From: Siniperca chuatsi
Taxonomy: Eukaryota > Chordata > Actinopteri > Centrarchiformes > Sinipercidae
Length of the DNA: 64,000 nt
Direction: 5' to 3'
Assembly: GCF_020085105.1 (NCBI RefSeq)
Contig: NC_058055.1
Span: 9,355,822 to 9,419,821 of the forward strand
In this document: piece after piece, positions 48,701-60,500 of the stretch
How the letters are laid out: each line of letters starts with the position of its first letter
Numbering within the stretch: the first letter of the stretch is position 1
The notes under the pieces: model-generated
Databases searched by the model: none
Told to the model about the DNA's origin: nothing
What the model saw: only the letters and a program-made list of their open reading frames with translations
Made by a program: the position numbers and the translations under genes

Positions 48701-50645
48701 GGCTAAGTGCTAAAACAAATCTTTAAATGAAATTCATTACAAGCAGGGTTGCCATACCCAGGTGTTATTGAATTCATTTCTCATTTTGACCTGATTTAGA
48801 AAGATAACAGTAATAACTGAGACTGACAGAAAAGATGACAATGACATTGCACATCATGAGTTTCCCTTAAAACACATTAAAATGTAGTCAGTCTCATAGG
48901 CTTAATTGATCAGTGCAGATGGTGTCTTTTGTTCTTGTGCTCCTTGATTCATTTTCTTTCTATTGTTTTTTCTCAGCAGGAAGAGATATCTTTTTCTTAA
49001 ATAAATCCATCTGTGCTGCAGGAGAAACTTATGAATGCATAGAATTGGTACACTAATTGTAAATACTTCAGTATAACACATGGCAAAATATGGCACATGA
49101 AATGATTTTCTATTAAACACAGTGAGTAATATTAATGCACAAAGAAAATTGTATCTGTTAATTTTTTGGGGAAATTCTCTTTTTAAAATTCATTGGTATC
49201 CAGGCAAAGGAAATTTAGGATAACATAGCTGTTTGAGGTAGTTCCTTATTGTAAGTGCAAGGTTGATGAGACCCTCCAGCACATACCTTCATGCCAGTGA
49301 AATTAACAAGGAAAATGAAGCTAATGAGATAACAAGCACAAGATGGAGAAACAGGCTGATCTGACGCATCCTCCTGGTTATTTGGCAATATCTGGAGGCG
49401 TCACCAGCCTCAGACTCTCATTTTCTCCCTGTCATATTCAATCAGCAATTCCTGCCTAAAATAAAAGCAAGTCTCTGCTGCAACCATGACCATCAGAATG
49501 ATTGTGTGGCTGGCCTCCACACTAACTTTATTTTTTATAACAGTTGTGGTTCTTTTTTAGTATATATCAGTTGGCAGCACCAACAGATCATTTGGTAGCA
49601 CCATTGTCTTGGTCTGGAGACTAATTCACACACAGTAATTAGCAGTAATCAATATGTGGTTTCCTAAAGTTCCTTGCCCAATGCAATGAATGTTGTGCCG
49701 AGAATGTGTCATTGAGCTCCATCAATTGTAGATAATTTGCTAGAGTAAGGAATGAGGTCAGTGATATTGGCCAGCTCTCTTCAAATCCTCATAACAAATT
49801 TTGTACTGCTGTTAGTCAGTGTGCAAGATATAAATTGTTGAAGTGAATGCTATTTTATTTTTAATCTAAAGGTCTGCCCAGTGACAATCCTGACAAACTT
49901 ACTTAACTAGGAATCAAAGCAGATATTGAGCCAAATCTCTGCACCAGTGTAATTAATAAGGGGCCACGTTACGTAATAGGCCAACAGTAAATTTAAATGA
50001 TTGGCTGTTTTAGAGTAGGGATTAATGTACTGACTAATAAGGTTCTGTTGTTGCATTGTGCATTTAATAGAAGTTTACAAATGAACTGGTCAGGGGGAAC
50101 ATACACTGAACTGATTTTAATAGTATTCAAGTGCAACATGACTACATAATATAGTACATCACATTTTCTATCAGTTGTTTTATTTGCTTCCAAGTTATCA
50201 AAGCTGGTGCACATTCTTGCAAGAAAATGTGCATATCATGAAAAAAGATTGTAGGATATTAAACTACACATAACCTGGCGACAGGACCATAATGGTCCTT
50301 CCTTTCCTTAGTGAAAATAACCTTAACCAGAGTGGGGGACAGGGAAAAACATGACGTCAGATTTGACAAAAGTCAAAAGTGATTTAGCAGACCCATTGTG
50401 TTACAAAAATTCCTTTTTTCTCTGTTCTTATCATCACTTTTGTTGGGTCATTCATGTGCACTTAATTTGTAATAGCAATAATTTTGACAGCTCTTGAATG
50501 CAGTTTTAGTTTCTGAAAATGCTTCTCAAATTTTAAAGCAGACTATTTCACCACAGGCCGATTATGCAGCTTTTGTAAATCTTAATGGCTCCCATAAATG
50601 GCTATTATTGTGAGTTGAAAATATAAAATTTTAATACAGTAAGTT

Positions 50646-50694
<49 letters not shown>

Positions 50695-50902
50695 AGTAGT
50701 ATTTATTCATGACCATAAAGGATTTTATAATGTGACTTTGTGAATGGTTGCACTTTGTGGGCTCAGACTTTTACAAACATTTTTCAACACCTGTCCATTG
50801 CCTTAAAATATTACAGCCTTTCTTTTAACAACAATTTTACTATTCTTTTCTCATTCTCAGATTGATCCTAAGGTTGCCTTTCCTCGTCGCGCCCAGCCTA
50901 AG
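39720..50902 (+). CDS. msi2: Musashi-2, first five coding exons (N-terminal 104 residues)
   Basis: RNA-binding protein that binds UAG-containing sites in 3' UTRs and controls translation in stem and progenitor cells. Exons: 39720-39781, 40106-40146, 40439-40520, 41070-41154, 50861-50902, all phase-compatible with GT/AG sites. The reading is [21 protein letters not shown], then [83 protein letters not shown]. This is the complete first RRM, with RNP2 (MFIGGL, residues 23-28) and RNP1 (RGFGFVTF, 61-68), plus the inter-RRM linker start. MSI2 is chosen over MSI1 for the N-terminus ([10 protein letters not shown]) and [20 protein letters not shown]2 (KKIFVGGL) was not found before 64000, so the next intron exceeds 13 kb, consistent with the very large MSI2 genes elsewhere. 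Confidence 0.95.
43615..43750 (+). repeat. Degraded teleost dispersed repeat
   Basis: GACAGGAAATGGGGGGAGAGA followed by GTGATTACATGGTCAGCG, then TTAAACCCTTAGGCCACCAGG. This word order is common in many fish genomes as a non-coding interspersed repeat. Class unknown. Confidence 0.5.
46985..47035 (-). repeat. Terminus of a dispersed DNA-transposon-like repeat
   Basis: ATCACGATATGACATTTTGG then CCATATCGTCCAGCCCTA. Reverse-complemented it begins TAGGGCTGGACGATATGG, a familiar end of a teleost MITE. The matching opposite terminus was not found. Confidence 0.4.
47876..47943 (+). repeat. A-rich / (AAT)n simple sequence
   Basis: Poly-A/T passing into AATAATAAT units. Confidence 0.9.
50650..50688 (+). 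repeat. (TA)n microsatellite
   Basis: About 19 perfect TA units, 170 bp before msi2 exon 5. Confidence 0.97.
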
Positions 50903-53682
50903 GTAAGAATAAATTGGTCACTAACCCTGCTCAAAGAAAATTATTATGTCTCATGTCACTAGCTTACCTAATTTTGTGTGCTCACACAGCAGATACAAAG
51001 AGGCAGTGGTTGTCTGTTTATTATTGTAGAGAAATACCTAAGCTGGCTCCATTGCTCTCAGCTTGTCTATGCTGTTTTACCAAAGCAATTAAAGTTGGAC
51101 ATATTAGACTTAAAGGAAATTTTCAGCATGATTGAGATTATGTTGTTTTTTGTATTACCTCACTGTTTTATATCTACAGAATTTTTTTCCAGTGTTTTTA
51201 TGCTTGTATTTGCAATTCATCCCTCATCATAATTGTTTTTAATGTCAAATTCTTTGAAATAAACTCTTTTACTATTACAGTATAGTTCCATTGCATCAGA
51301 GGGTGCCAATTTTAGTCTGCAATAGTATAAAATCAAGCTTTATTGTCTCCTTTAATGCAACAGAGTGTAAGTGGTAAAACCATTTTGCTTTGGTAACTCG
51401 TCTATTGGCTTGACTGGGTCGTGACAGGACACAGGCTTTAATGTATCTGCAGAGAACGTTTGCTATTGGTTGAAAGTTGTATTTTGGTGTCTTACTGTTA
51501 TAGTGTTTTGGAAGGTGCACATTAATGTAAAATAGTGAGAGTTTAGTGAATAGCCGAATATTAGCCTGACTGAATTAGCAAGAAATGATTGGTGACTTCT
51601 CATTGACTGTGATTAATTACATTTACTGGCTGAATTATAAGTCTATGGAGTTGTTTTCTGCAGCATTTGGAGTTGAATGGGATTGAATGACATAAGTGAT
51701 TTAGAAATATCTGTAATTGTGGTGCATGCATGTAGAAATCACAATTAGCATGGAAAGAATGGGTGAATTAAAAAAAAGAAAAAAAAGCCTAGCTCCAATC
51801 ACGCAGGAACTGTGTCTTATGAGCTCCTCATAATGCGTATTATCTTTTCCTTTTCTTGATTACTGGACTTGAGCAGTTCTATTGACAATTAAACATTCAG
51901 TGTGTGCAGATGGTGCTGTGGCGTAGTCAAGGGCTTTGTTGACATGCCCTCTCACACCATCCCCCAGCATTTAATGTGCAGGCTATAGCACAGTATAGTG
52001 TAGCTCTATTCAGCGTCTCTATCAGGGCTTTTTCCACCTAAACCAGGTGGAAATCGATAATAGATTTTCTCCTTCCTACTGGATCAGAGAGAGGCATTGT
52101 TAAAGAGTTGGTCAGATTTCAAATGAGGAATTGGCAGTGCAGGCTTTCAAAGCCAGAGCACATGGTGACTTAAGGATATCGGCATATGGTTGAGAAACTA
52201 CCAGTGTTTCTCCACATCGAAGGTGCAATAAAACAGCTCAGATGTTTGATGATGCTTCCAATTTTACATGAACAAGAAACTCCTCTTGCTGTCGTGGTTA
52301 TTGTTAACCTTTTTTTAAACAGTGTTATACTTTTTTTTTTTAGCAATGACTCAGAGAAGGAAATACAATATTTTGAGCTGTTCTACAAGTCTTAAACATA
52401 TTTCTCATTCTACCTTGCGTGATTCATAACTTTATGAAATAACGACAACTTATAAGAATTTTTGGTACTGCAGCCTTGTACCAATGATTTATAAAATGGC
52501 TATAGGGCAAGCTAGTTAGAGAAGAAAAATGCATTGAATGTGGATTATAAAGGATCTTAAAGCAATGGGATTAAACCAGATAGATTAACATTGCATGGGT
52601 TTGTACTTTCTGTTCAATTGATTTAAGACCTTTAAAAGAAGTCCCATTCTGAGGTTCCCATTTAGAAAGTTCTCTCTGTTTTGAATTTGCTTTCTTTTGT
52701 CCCTCTTTCCCCTCCACTGTCTGCCTGCCTGGCTGCTTATGCAGCTGTTGAATAGGCTTCGTTCTTGTTTAAAGAAGCTCGCCTTGGCAGGTGCCTCAGT
52801 GGCCAATCATGACGAGACCAATCAGCGTTAATTTTCTCACGGCTAACAATGACCTCACAAGTAACCCTGCCAATGACCTCCCACTGCTGAATACTGCAGT
52901 ATGGTAAAACTATACAGTATGTACAGCACGTAGAGTAATGCTGAAAACAGACAGGAAGTGAAGGTGAACACAGAGGACATTTCACTGTAAACAACTGAAG
53001 GTTCACAGGAAAAACAACTTGTATCAGCGGTCGAAACTGACACTGCCCCAAAACATGAACAGCCATCATAAAGAGACAGTCAGAAACAGACAGAAAGTAG
53101 TTTGGCAACAAATAATCATTAGGCTATATTTAAGTAGACGGCGTTGCGATCATTTAATTTAAATCTGATTTAACAAGTATGACAAAGTCGACTCAGAGGA
53201 TTTGTATAGGTACTTACAATTCTGGAGAATTTTAAAGTGTTTTTAAGGCTATTATTATACCTGAATTGTAGTTTACTGTTATGATAAGACATAAATATGT
53301 TCTTGTATGACAAATCAGTCGCAGAGTGCTGATTACCTCTGCTTTGCCCCTTGCCTTTAGGAATCTTGTATATATTTGATTTTAGTAATCTATGTTTTTT
53401 CTGACCGTTTGCACTAGAATATCGGTAAAGGGCACAAAGGAGAGATAACCACAGGTCCTGTCAATCAAAGACAACATGCTAAAGAAATGCAAGCTAGCAC
53501 AGACATTACCAATGAATAATGTCACATCTAAAGCTTATATTAAGACTTAAAAGTGAATATTTTGTATTAGAAATAGAAGTTGTGCTTACAAGTCATGTCA
53601 AAAGGTATCAATGCAGACTAGTCCACAAATATTCAGGGATTAGGTTTCATCTGCAGATGATTGACAGACGAGAATGAAAGGA
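50903..53682 (+). other. msi2: msi2 intron 5, proximal part
   Basis: Starts with the donor AG|GTAAGA. No exon, RNA gene or repeat recognised. Confidence 0.5.
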
Positions 53683-54510
53683 TTAAAGTGGTCATATTAT
53701 GCTAATTTTCAGGTTCATAATTTTATTTTGGGATTGTACCAGAATAGGTTTACATGGTTTAATTTAAAAAAACACTATTTTTCTCATACTGCATATTGCT
53801 GCAGCACCTTTTTTCACCCTGTGTCTTGAACGCTCCGCTTTAGCTACCGAGTGAGGCATCTCACTTCTGTTTGATCTTTGTTGGGAGTTGCACATGTGCA
53901 GTACCTAGGTAAGGACTACTAGCCAGTCAAAAGCAGAGTAGGGCGGGTCCTGACGAGCAAGGTAGTGTGATCAAAAATAAAGTTGCTTCAGCCGTTAACT
54001 ATGGCTTCAGTTCAGCTGTACAACTGGAACAAGAGTTTCAAAGTGGTAAGTTATTAATTTGTAACTAATTTATCTTTCATAAGTAACGTTTTAACTGTGC
54101 ACTGTCTCTACATCACAATAACAACTTTATGCCCATGACTGCCTGGAGGGTATCTAACGTTATTTTAATTTCATATTTAGGTGTGAAACTGCTCAATTTG
54201 TGCATTATGATGCGTGTTACATAGTGACGTAGATATGTTACGGAAGTAAAGGCTGGACTACAATCGAGCTGTTTTCAAACAGTTCAGGAGCGGGTGTTTT
54301 CTGTGGGAGAGGGTAACTCCCTTTGGGGTGGACTTTAGGCTTTTTCACTTTGCAAACCTATTACATGCACAAAAAAGATATATAACACAATAAGACTATG
54401 ATTGAAACCTTTTCTACGATGGAACATTCCTGGACGAATGAGGGACTACACCGCCTTTAACACAATAAAAGAAAGGGAAAAAGCCAAAAAGCATAATATG
54501 ACCACTTTAA
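53683..54510 (+). mobile_element. TTAA-flanked MITE with perfect terminal inverted repeats
   Basis: TTAA at 53683-53686 and 54507-54510 bound an ~820-bp element. Its ends are AGTGGTCATATTATGC (53687-53702) and GCATAATATGACCACT (54491-54506), perfect inverted repeats. The interior (CACATGTGCAGTACCTAGG, AAGGACTACTAGCCAGTCA, GGAAGTAAAGGCTGGACTAC, GGGGTGGACTTTAGGC) is familiar from a very abundant teleost repeat. TTAA target duplication suggests piggyBac, but the terminal bases are atypical and TA-duplicating families cannot be excluded. No transposase is encoded. A 64-bp Penelope-like insertion lies inside. Confidence 0.8.
54383..54468 (+). mobile_element. 64-bp Penelope-like insertion with 11-bp target-site duplication, nested in the MITE
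   Basis: TAACACAATAA at 54383-54393 and 54458-54468 flank GACTATGATTGAAACC, TTTTCTACGATGGAACATTCC, TGGACGAATGAGGGACTACA, CCGCC. The first word is the reverse complement of 31997-32012 with one difference, and GAATGAGGGACTACACCG recurs exactly at 32086-32103. The nesting dates it after the MITE. Confidence 0.65.
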
Positions 54511-57500
54511 ACAATGATGATGTGATGTACATTCATTTATACCTTGTCTCCTCCGAGCCTATTCAGCCTAGCTGGGGTTAGCCATGGCCAAAAATAGCTT
54601 TAAAAGACCAGGATTTCAACATAAATGTTTCAGCATCTCAACATTTAGTTTCACAACAAGCCATTCTTGATCCATTCTGTTAGTAGCTAAATATATTTGA
54701 TTTAATGCTATTCTTGCAATATATATACACTATTATAATGATTTTATTGGAGCTTATTTCCACAGATATGTGGAACAAAATCTATTCAGCACCATTTTTA
54801 ACAATTTTTTTGCCAAAGTATCATTACATGACATGTCCGGGGTTGCCCCCAAGAAATTGTTTAGCGGATGCCATAATCGTTAAAAACTCAGAAGGTTTTC
54901 TTCTCTGAGATTGCAACATGCTGCTCTAATTCATAACTATGAAGCGAATATAAGATGTGACCGATCAGTCAATCACCTTTCGAGCTGAATCAGACAGATC
55001 CTTATGCATCTCATCTCATTATCAATGTAAATACTAGAAGACGGTTTTAAAATTAAAGTTTTAAAATTGCCTCTGTGAGATGTAGCCCTACTGCTACATT
55101 TTCACTAACACTTAACAAGCCTAATATTATATTTCATAAAAATGTAATCATTTCCTTTGATGTTAGTGGAGGCGCTCTTTTCTTTTAAAGGTGAGTCTCC
55201 ACAATAAAATCATGTGGGGAAACCCTGATGTCTGAAGAGTTTTCAGGAGACTTGTTTTGGAAGCACAGATTCTATAGTTTGGTCAAGTCTTGATTTTTAA
55301 AGGAGAGGTTCATAGAATTTCAAGTCTATTTTAATACAATACTCACACGTCATATGTTGAAAGAGTTATTGTCACTGCAATAATTTCTCTGTCCATACTC
55401 TCTGTAAAGGGAACCCTTCTTACTACTACTATACTGTAAGAAAAGTGGGACAAAATCTGCAGTCCTCATTCTGTGTAAAAGTGCATTCTGAAGTTCAGCT
55501 GAAGCTAATATGAGGCTTCAGAGGCTATCCAAATGTGTTTTTAAAGTCCCAATCCTTACTTTTTTCCCATCTAAATTTCCAACCTGTTGAGATACTGACA
55601 ATTCTTTTAAAAAACCCACATGCCTTTTTAGTATTGTGACTGTGTATAGAAAGTGGTAAAGAAGACGGAGACAAGATGATGCTGTTTCTTAGTGTCTCAT
55701 TGTTTGATATTTTCCAGTAAGGTTCATACTGAAAAATGTAAATGAGGCCGGCTCTCAGTTTCCTGGAGAAATCAAAGCGACGATTTCCTCCGACATTGCT
55801 CGAGATTTACCACTCAACTGTTGGCGTCATTACCGCTTTTGTTTCCCACAGTGGAGTCACACACAACCATGGCATGTCCCAGCATGATTTTAATTACCAG
55901 TGGGACCATGGCTACTTCAGTGGGAGATGAGTTCTGATGGCTTGTTATGGAAATGAAAGGAAGGAGCAGCAGCCATTTACAGAGCAATGGGCGTAACCTT
56001 TTCCTTGCGCCTCATAAAGGGATTTGCCATGTAAGCCATCCCGAACAGGTTGTCACTGTGTCTCTGGCAGTCTTTGGGATGCAGAAAGAGAACTCTCGGT
56101 GCACAAATAGATGACTGCACAGAAGTAACTGTGAAAACAGAAATTTTGTGTATTTTGTTTGCAATGACAGTTTTCTTTTGTTTTAAACTGCTTGCGTTAA
56201 TGTCAGGGAGGAGGAAGGCGAACTGTGCTAGTACATTGGTTGAGGTAATTCTGGGCTATCAGTCAAAAATACCATCAAAGCACGCACATTTTACTCCAAC
56301 CTGTGACAGCTGTGACTGTGGCTTCATGGTCTACTGTTAGTGTCGTTCTATCTCTGGCAGCTGGAGCTCTCTCTATCTCTGTGTCTCACTCTCTGTCTTT
56401 GCATGTCACTTTTTCTCTTTGCCCCTTTCTTTTTCTCCTTCTCTCTTACACTTCTTTTCTGTGAATGGCAAATTGACCAGAACCCCCAACTCCTCCACTT
56501 CGTCTGCATCCCACGCCTCCGTCAGGGACTGTGTGCGCTTTATGTTCTCACCTGCAGAAAAGACTCTCAGGTGTATTGTGGTTCTAGAGATCTCTAGTCT
56601 TAAGTTTTTAATGAAGTCTAAAAATAATGGTGCATGAAGTAAATGCACACTCTCATCCCCTGTGCTTTTTGTACTGTGTGACATAAACATGCACTCACAC
56701 ATAAGACCACATGTACACATACTGTATTAAAGAGGCACAGGTGTGTAGTTTTATATAGACATTCTTTTACTTTATCTCTCACTCCCTCATTCTCCCTCAC
56801 TCTGTCTCTGTCTTTCCCTCTTTGTGCTCTTTTCTGTGCCTCATTTTTAGTCTTTTAGGATTACAAGGCCTTGTAAATCCAGTCTTGCACCTTGCTCAGT
56901 TATTTGATCTAGATTTAACATTATGATATACCCCTTCTCAAAATGATCCTTATTTTAAATGACACAGCTCACTGCTGGGAAAATGAAACCTCTGTAGCTG
57001 CCAGCCCCTTTGAATGTCCCTGTGAGTTTATTAAAAGCACCAGCTTCCCCCCCGTTCCAACTCAGATCTGCACAGCTGCATGAGTCTGAAAGAATATTCA
57101 AGGACAAAAGTCTTTAATGTAGAACAGAATGCCGTATCAATATCTTTGTTCGGCTTTACAGTTTATGACAATGAGCTCTCCCAAATATTTATTATGTGAA
57201 AAAAGATTATTTCTTATTAGACTTTTCTTATTTCAAGACTTTACTACTGTGCAGATAGTACGCAGTAGAAGAAAGAGAAGGAATGTGCAGGCTGTTATCT
57301 GAACCTGGCATTGCATTTAAAGGCATATGGCACAGGTCTTATCCTGGTGAGCGACCAAGATGTCCAACTGAAAAGATATTTGCTGTATTTCTCAAAATAA
57401 ATGCACTTTTGAAATGGGTTGTACAACTGATGCTAAATGCACTGACGTTTCACTGAAACCAAGAGACAGACTGAAGACGACGGAAAAGTGACAAGCGAGT

Positions 57501-60500
57501 TGATGGGAATTCTTCACTGTCACTCTCCTCTCACCCCTGAAAAAAACAGATGTGCGGCCAGCATAAATAAACCCTCCTTTAGAAGGAGGATGAGACAAGG
57601 AGTTGTTTTCCCCCCTGTGGTAATGGCTACTGTGCCGAAGCTGGAGATGGGTTTAAAACCCTGACCTGCCAGCTCCTTTGCTTTCAGTGGCCTCTGTGGA
57701 ACTGCTCCAGATGAAAATGGGGCCAGAGCACAGACATATGAATGACTGTTTGTTTGGTGGTCAGACACAATCACTAACTGAGTGACCCAGTTAACGGGTA
57801 GTCAAAGCGATGCTCAGTTTGATTCATGCATGTTTTTTTTTTGTGTTTCACACTTTCTAAATGTATCTTGTGTCCCTTTTTCATGCATTCCTCCAATGTT
57901 TATGCTTGAATGGAAAGATAAATGGTGTGTAAATATAGATCCTAGTGTAATTATTTTCTTACTGCAGATATAATATGAACACACATTTCTTTCGTGTACA
58001 TGTGTGGGATTCTTCTTTCCTCTGCCTCCCTCTTTCTCTGCTCCGGTGTCCTTGGTTGCGGGTGGAGAGTAATTAGGTTTTCTAGGGGATTGAGGGGTTC
58101 TTACAATGCTTACCAATGGCAGCAGTCAGGCAGGCTAGTGCTGGCAGGGCAGAGAGGACAGAGGGCTGTGCAGGAGCCTGGCACTGCTAAACCTGATGCT
58201 GACTGACAGTAATGAGGACAGCCTGCTAGCCAGGATAAAGAGGAGAGGAGAGGAGGGCATGGTCCTCCACTATACCTCTCAAGACCTCTTATCAAAGCCT
58301 CTGTGCGTACGCACACACATGCACACAGAAATACAAACAACACAAGCACACATGAAAACACAAGTTTGATGTGTACTGTGTAGACCAGAGCAATCACTGG
58401 GCTGTCTTATTTTGCTTTACTCATGAACCTTATAGAAAGAATCAAAAATAAAATCAGTTGTTATCCATTCAAAAAATGTTATAGCAGCAGCGTTGTGACT
58501 TTCTGTTCAGTCACTGGAAAACAGCAGGCCTTAAGGTATTTAGGACCCAAGAAAAGGTGTTTCATTCAAGGTAAAAATTGCATATTTGTGTTTTTCCTCA
58601 AAGAAATCAGTAGTAAATTACAACCAATAGTTTATCTTCTGTGTGTGTTACAGTAGTGACTGCAGGTAACAATATTAAATATGTGGTAGTGTTTGGTTTT
58701 CTAGTGGTCTCTCATCAGAACAATGTCACTGACAATCTAAGTGGGTTTGGTCGGCACAAACCAACAGTGACTCTGACCTTGGGTCCTCCGCAGCCGTAGC
58801 AGTGTTCTGTAGTGCACTGCGATTATGTGACAGGTGGATTAGCTGGTCGTGTTCAGCTTTTTCATGATATGAACATCGTTTTACAATCTTCTTTAGTCTC
58901 CACCCGTCCAATGTGAAAAACTAAGATTGGGAATGAAGCGGAGAGCCACTTAACTTTGAAAGTCATCACTTCAGGGAGTGGCTTTGGCAGCTCGAGAGGC
59001 CGATGAGGAATGCATTTCTAATTTTTTAACAGTGACCTTTTTGAGATTGCGTTTGAATTAAATATTGGAAATAATTAAAAAGGGACGTCCAGCTTAATCA
59101 GGATGATGAGTTCCATTGTGTTTTCAGACACATCACCTTACTGTCCAGTTTTGAATTCTCATTACTTCTCTCCACCTTCACCCATGTGTTTCTGCTTTCA
59201 AACACGCAGTCTGGGATTTGTACAACAAAGAGTGAAATGTACCATCCGTTGCAAGAGAGGCTCAGGTGTGTCAAGATGTGTGCAATTATTACCAACAGAC
59301 GTACGGCTATAAATACAGTACTAATATCTCTTGTAAAAAACTGAAAAATTATACAATATATATTTCAAAGTACAATGTGTATCTTTTGTGAATAAAATAC
59401 AATGTTTATGTATTCTACCTAACATGGTCATTTTCATGAAAGTAACATACAATGTTATATCTGCACTATATGTTTTGCAACGTAAAGTATTCACATACTA
59501 CAAATTAGATGCAGGGTACTTACCAGCATATAAAAATGTATAGTGTAAGTGTATTATTGCATGAAATTGACCATAATTATGCAATTATGCACTTAGAAAA
59601 CACAAATAGTGTTACAAGTTTGACCTTGATAGAGAACTTGGCCAGTGTTTTGGCAATGTCTTTTTTTTTTCTTAAAAAGAGTAACAGATGCTCATTTGGT
59701 TAAATATGTTTCATAAATCTGCCTGTTCAGTAAGTTTCTTTTACTCCATCAACTGAGGTTTTAAACATACAGTATCTATATTTGTGATTGTGAAAGTAAA
59801 GCTAAAGTCTGATCATTTTGTATTGGACGTGTCTGTCTGATAGGAGGATTGCCTGACCGGCTCACTGAAGTGTTCTGCCATGATTGGATCCAGTTGTCAT
59901 TGTAGAGTAAGATATTGGAATCTCGCAGGCCAGATTGCTCTTTCTCACTTTGACGTTGTGTGACAGTTCATGCTCTGTAGTTTTTATGTGCTGCCCTGTT
60001 TTTTGTTTTTTTTCTTTCTGGGGCACCAACCTCTCAGATTAAGAATGATATTCTTTCAGTAAGACAAGCCTGTCAGGTTATTATTCGTGTCGTTGTTGGT
60101 GATGTGATTAATAGTGATGGCCAATAGCTTTTGTTGCCTGTTCTGGTTCAACTGCTTGTTTGCAACATGTCACTGTATCCATACTGGGGCTTTGAATTAG
60201 TTGCAACATTACATCCTTTTAGTTAATTAAAAAAATACATTTGCTCAGTGCTTGGATCATATGACTACTTTGCTGTATTTAATGGGGCAGTGTCACTTTT
60301 AAAGGCCTAGGGTCATAGTTTGCCATTACCAAAACTAGTCTAATGTTTGGTTTAGTCACACAGTCAGTAGAGCAGCAGTCTAATAATAACCAAACATGAC
60401 TCGGATAGACAAAAAATAACAAGCAGCAAACAGAAATATATTCTATGTTGTAATTACATATTTCAGAACTTGCGCTATTATTTTACTTGTCACTCTCAGC

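Larger units (their letters stand above)
41155..50860 (+). other. msi2: msi2 intron 4 (~9.7 kb)
   Basis: Bounded by donor ACG|GTGAGT and acceptor TTCTCATTCTCAG. It contains a degraded dispersed repeat at 43615-43750, a MITE-like terminus near 46990-47035, A/AAT-rich simple sequence at 47876-47943 and (TA)n at 50650-50688. Candidate conserved non-coding blocks lie around 49260-50000. No embedded gene recognised. Confidence 0.7.

Noticed and set aside
52585..53111. Overlapping - strand ORFs of 62-124 residues in msi2 intron 5
   Set aside because: No domain, no splice or polyadenylation support; low-complexity aromatic/Cys composition typical of chance intronic ORFs.
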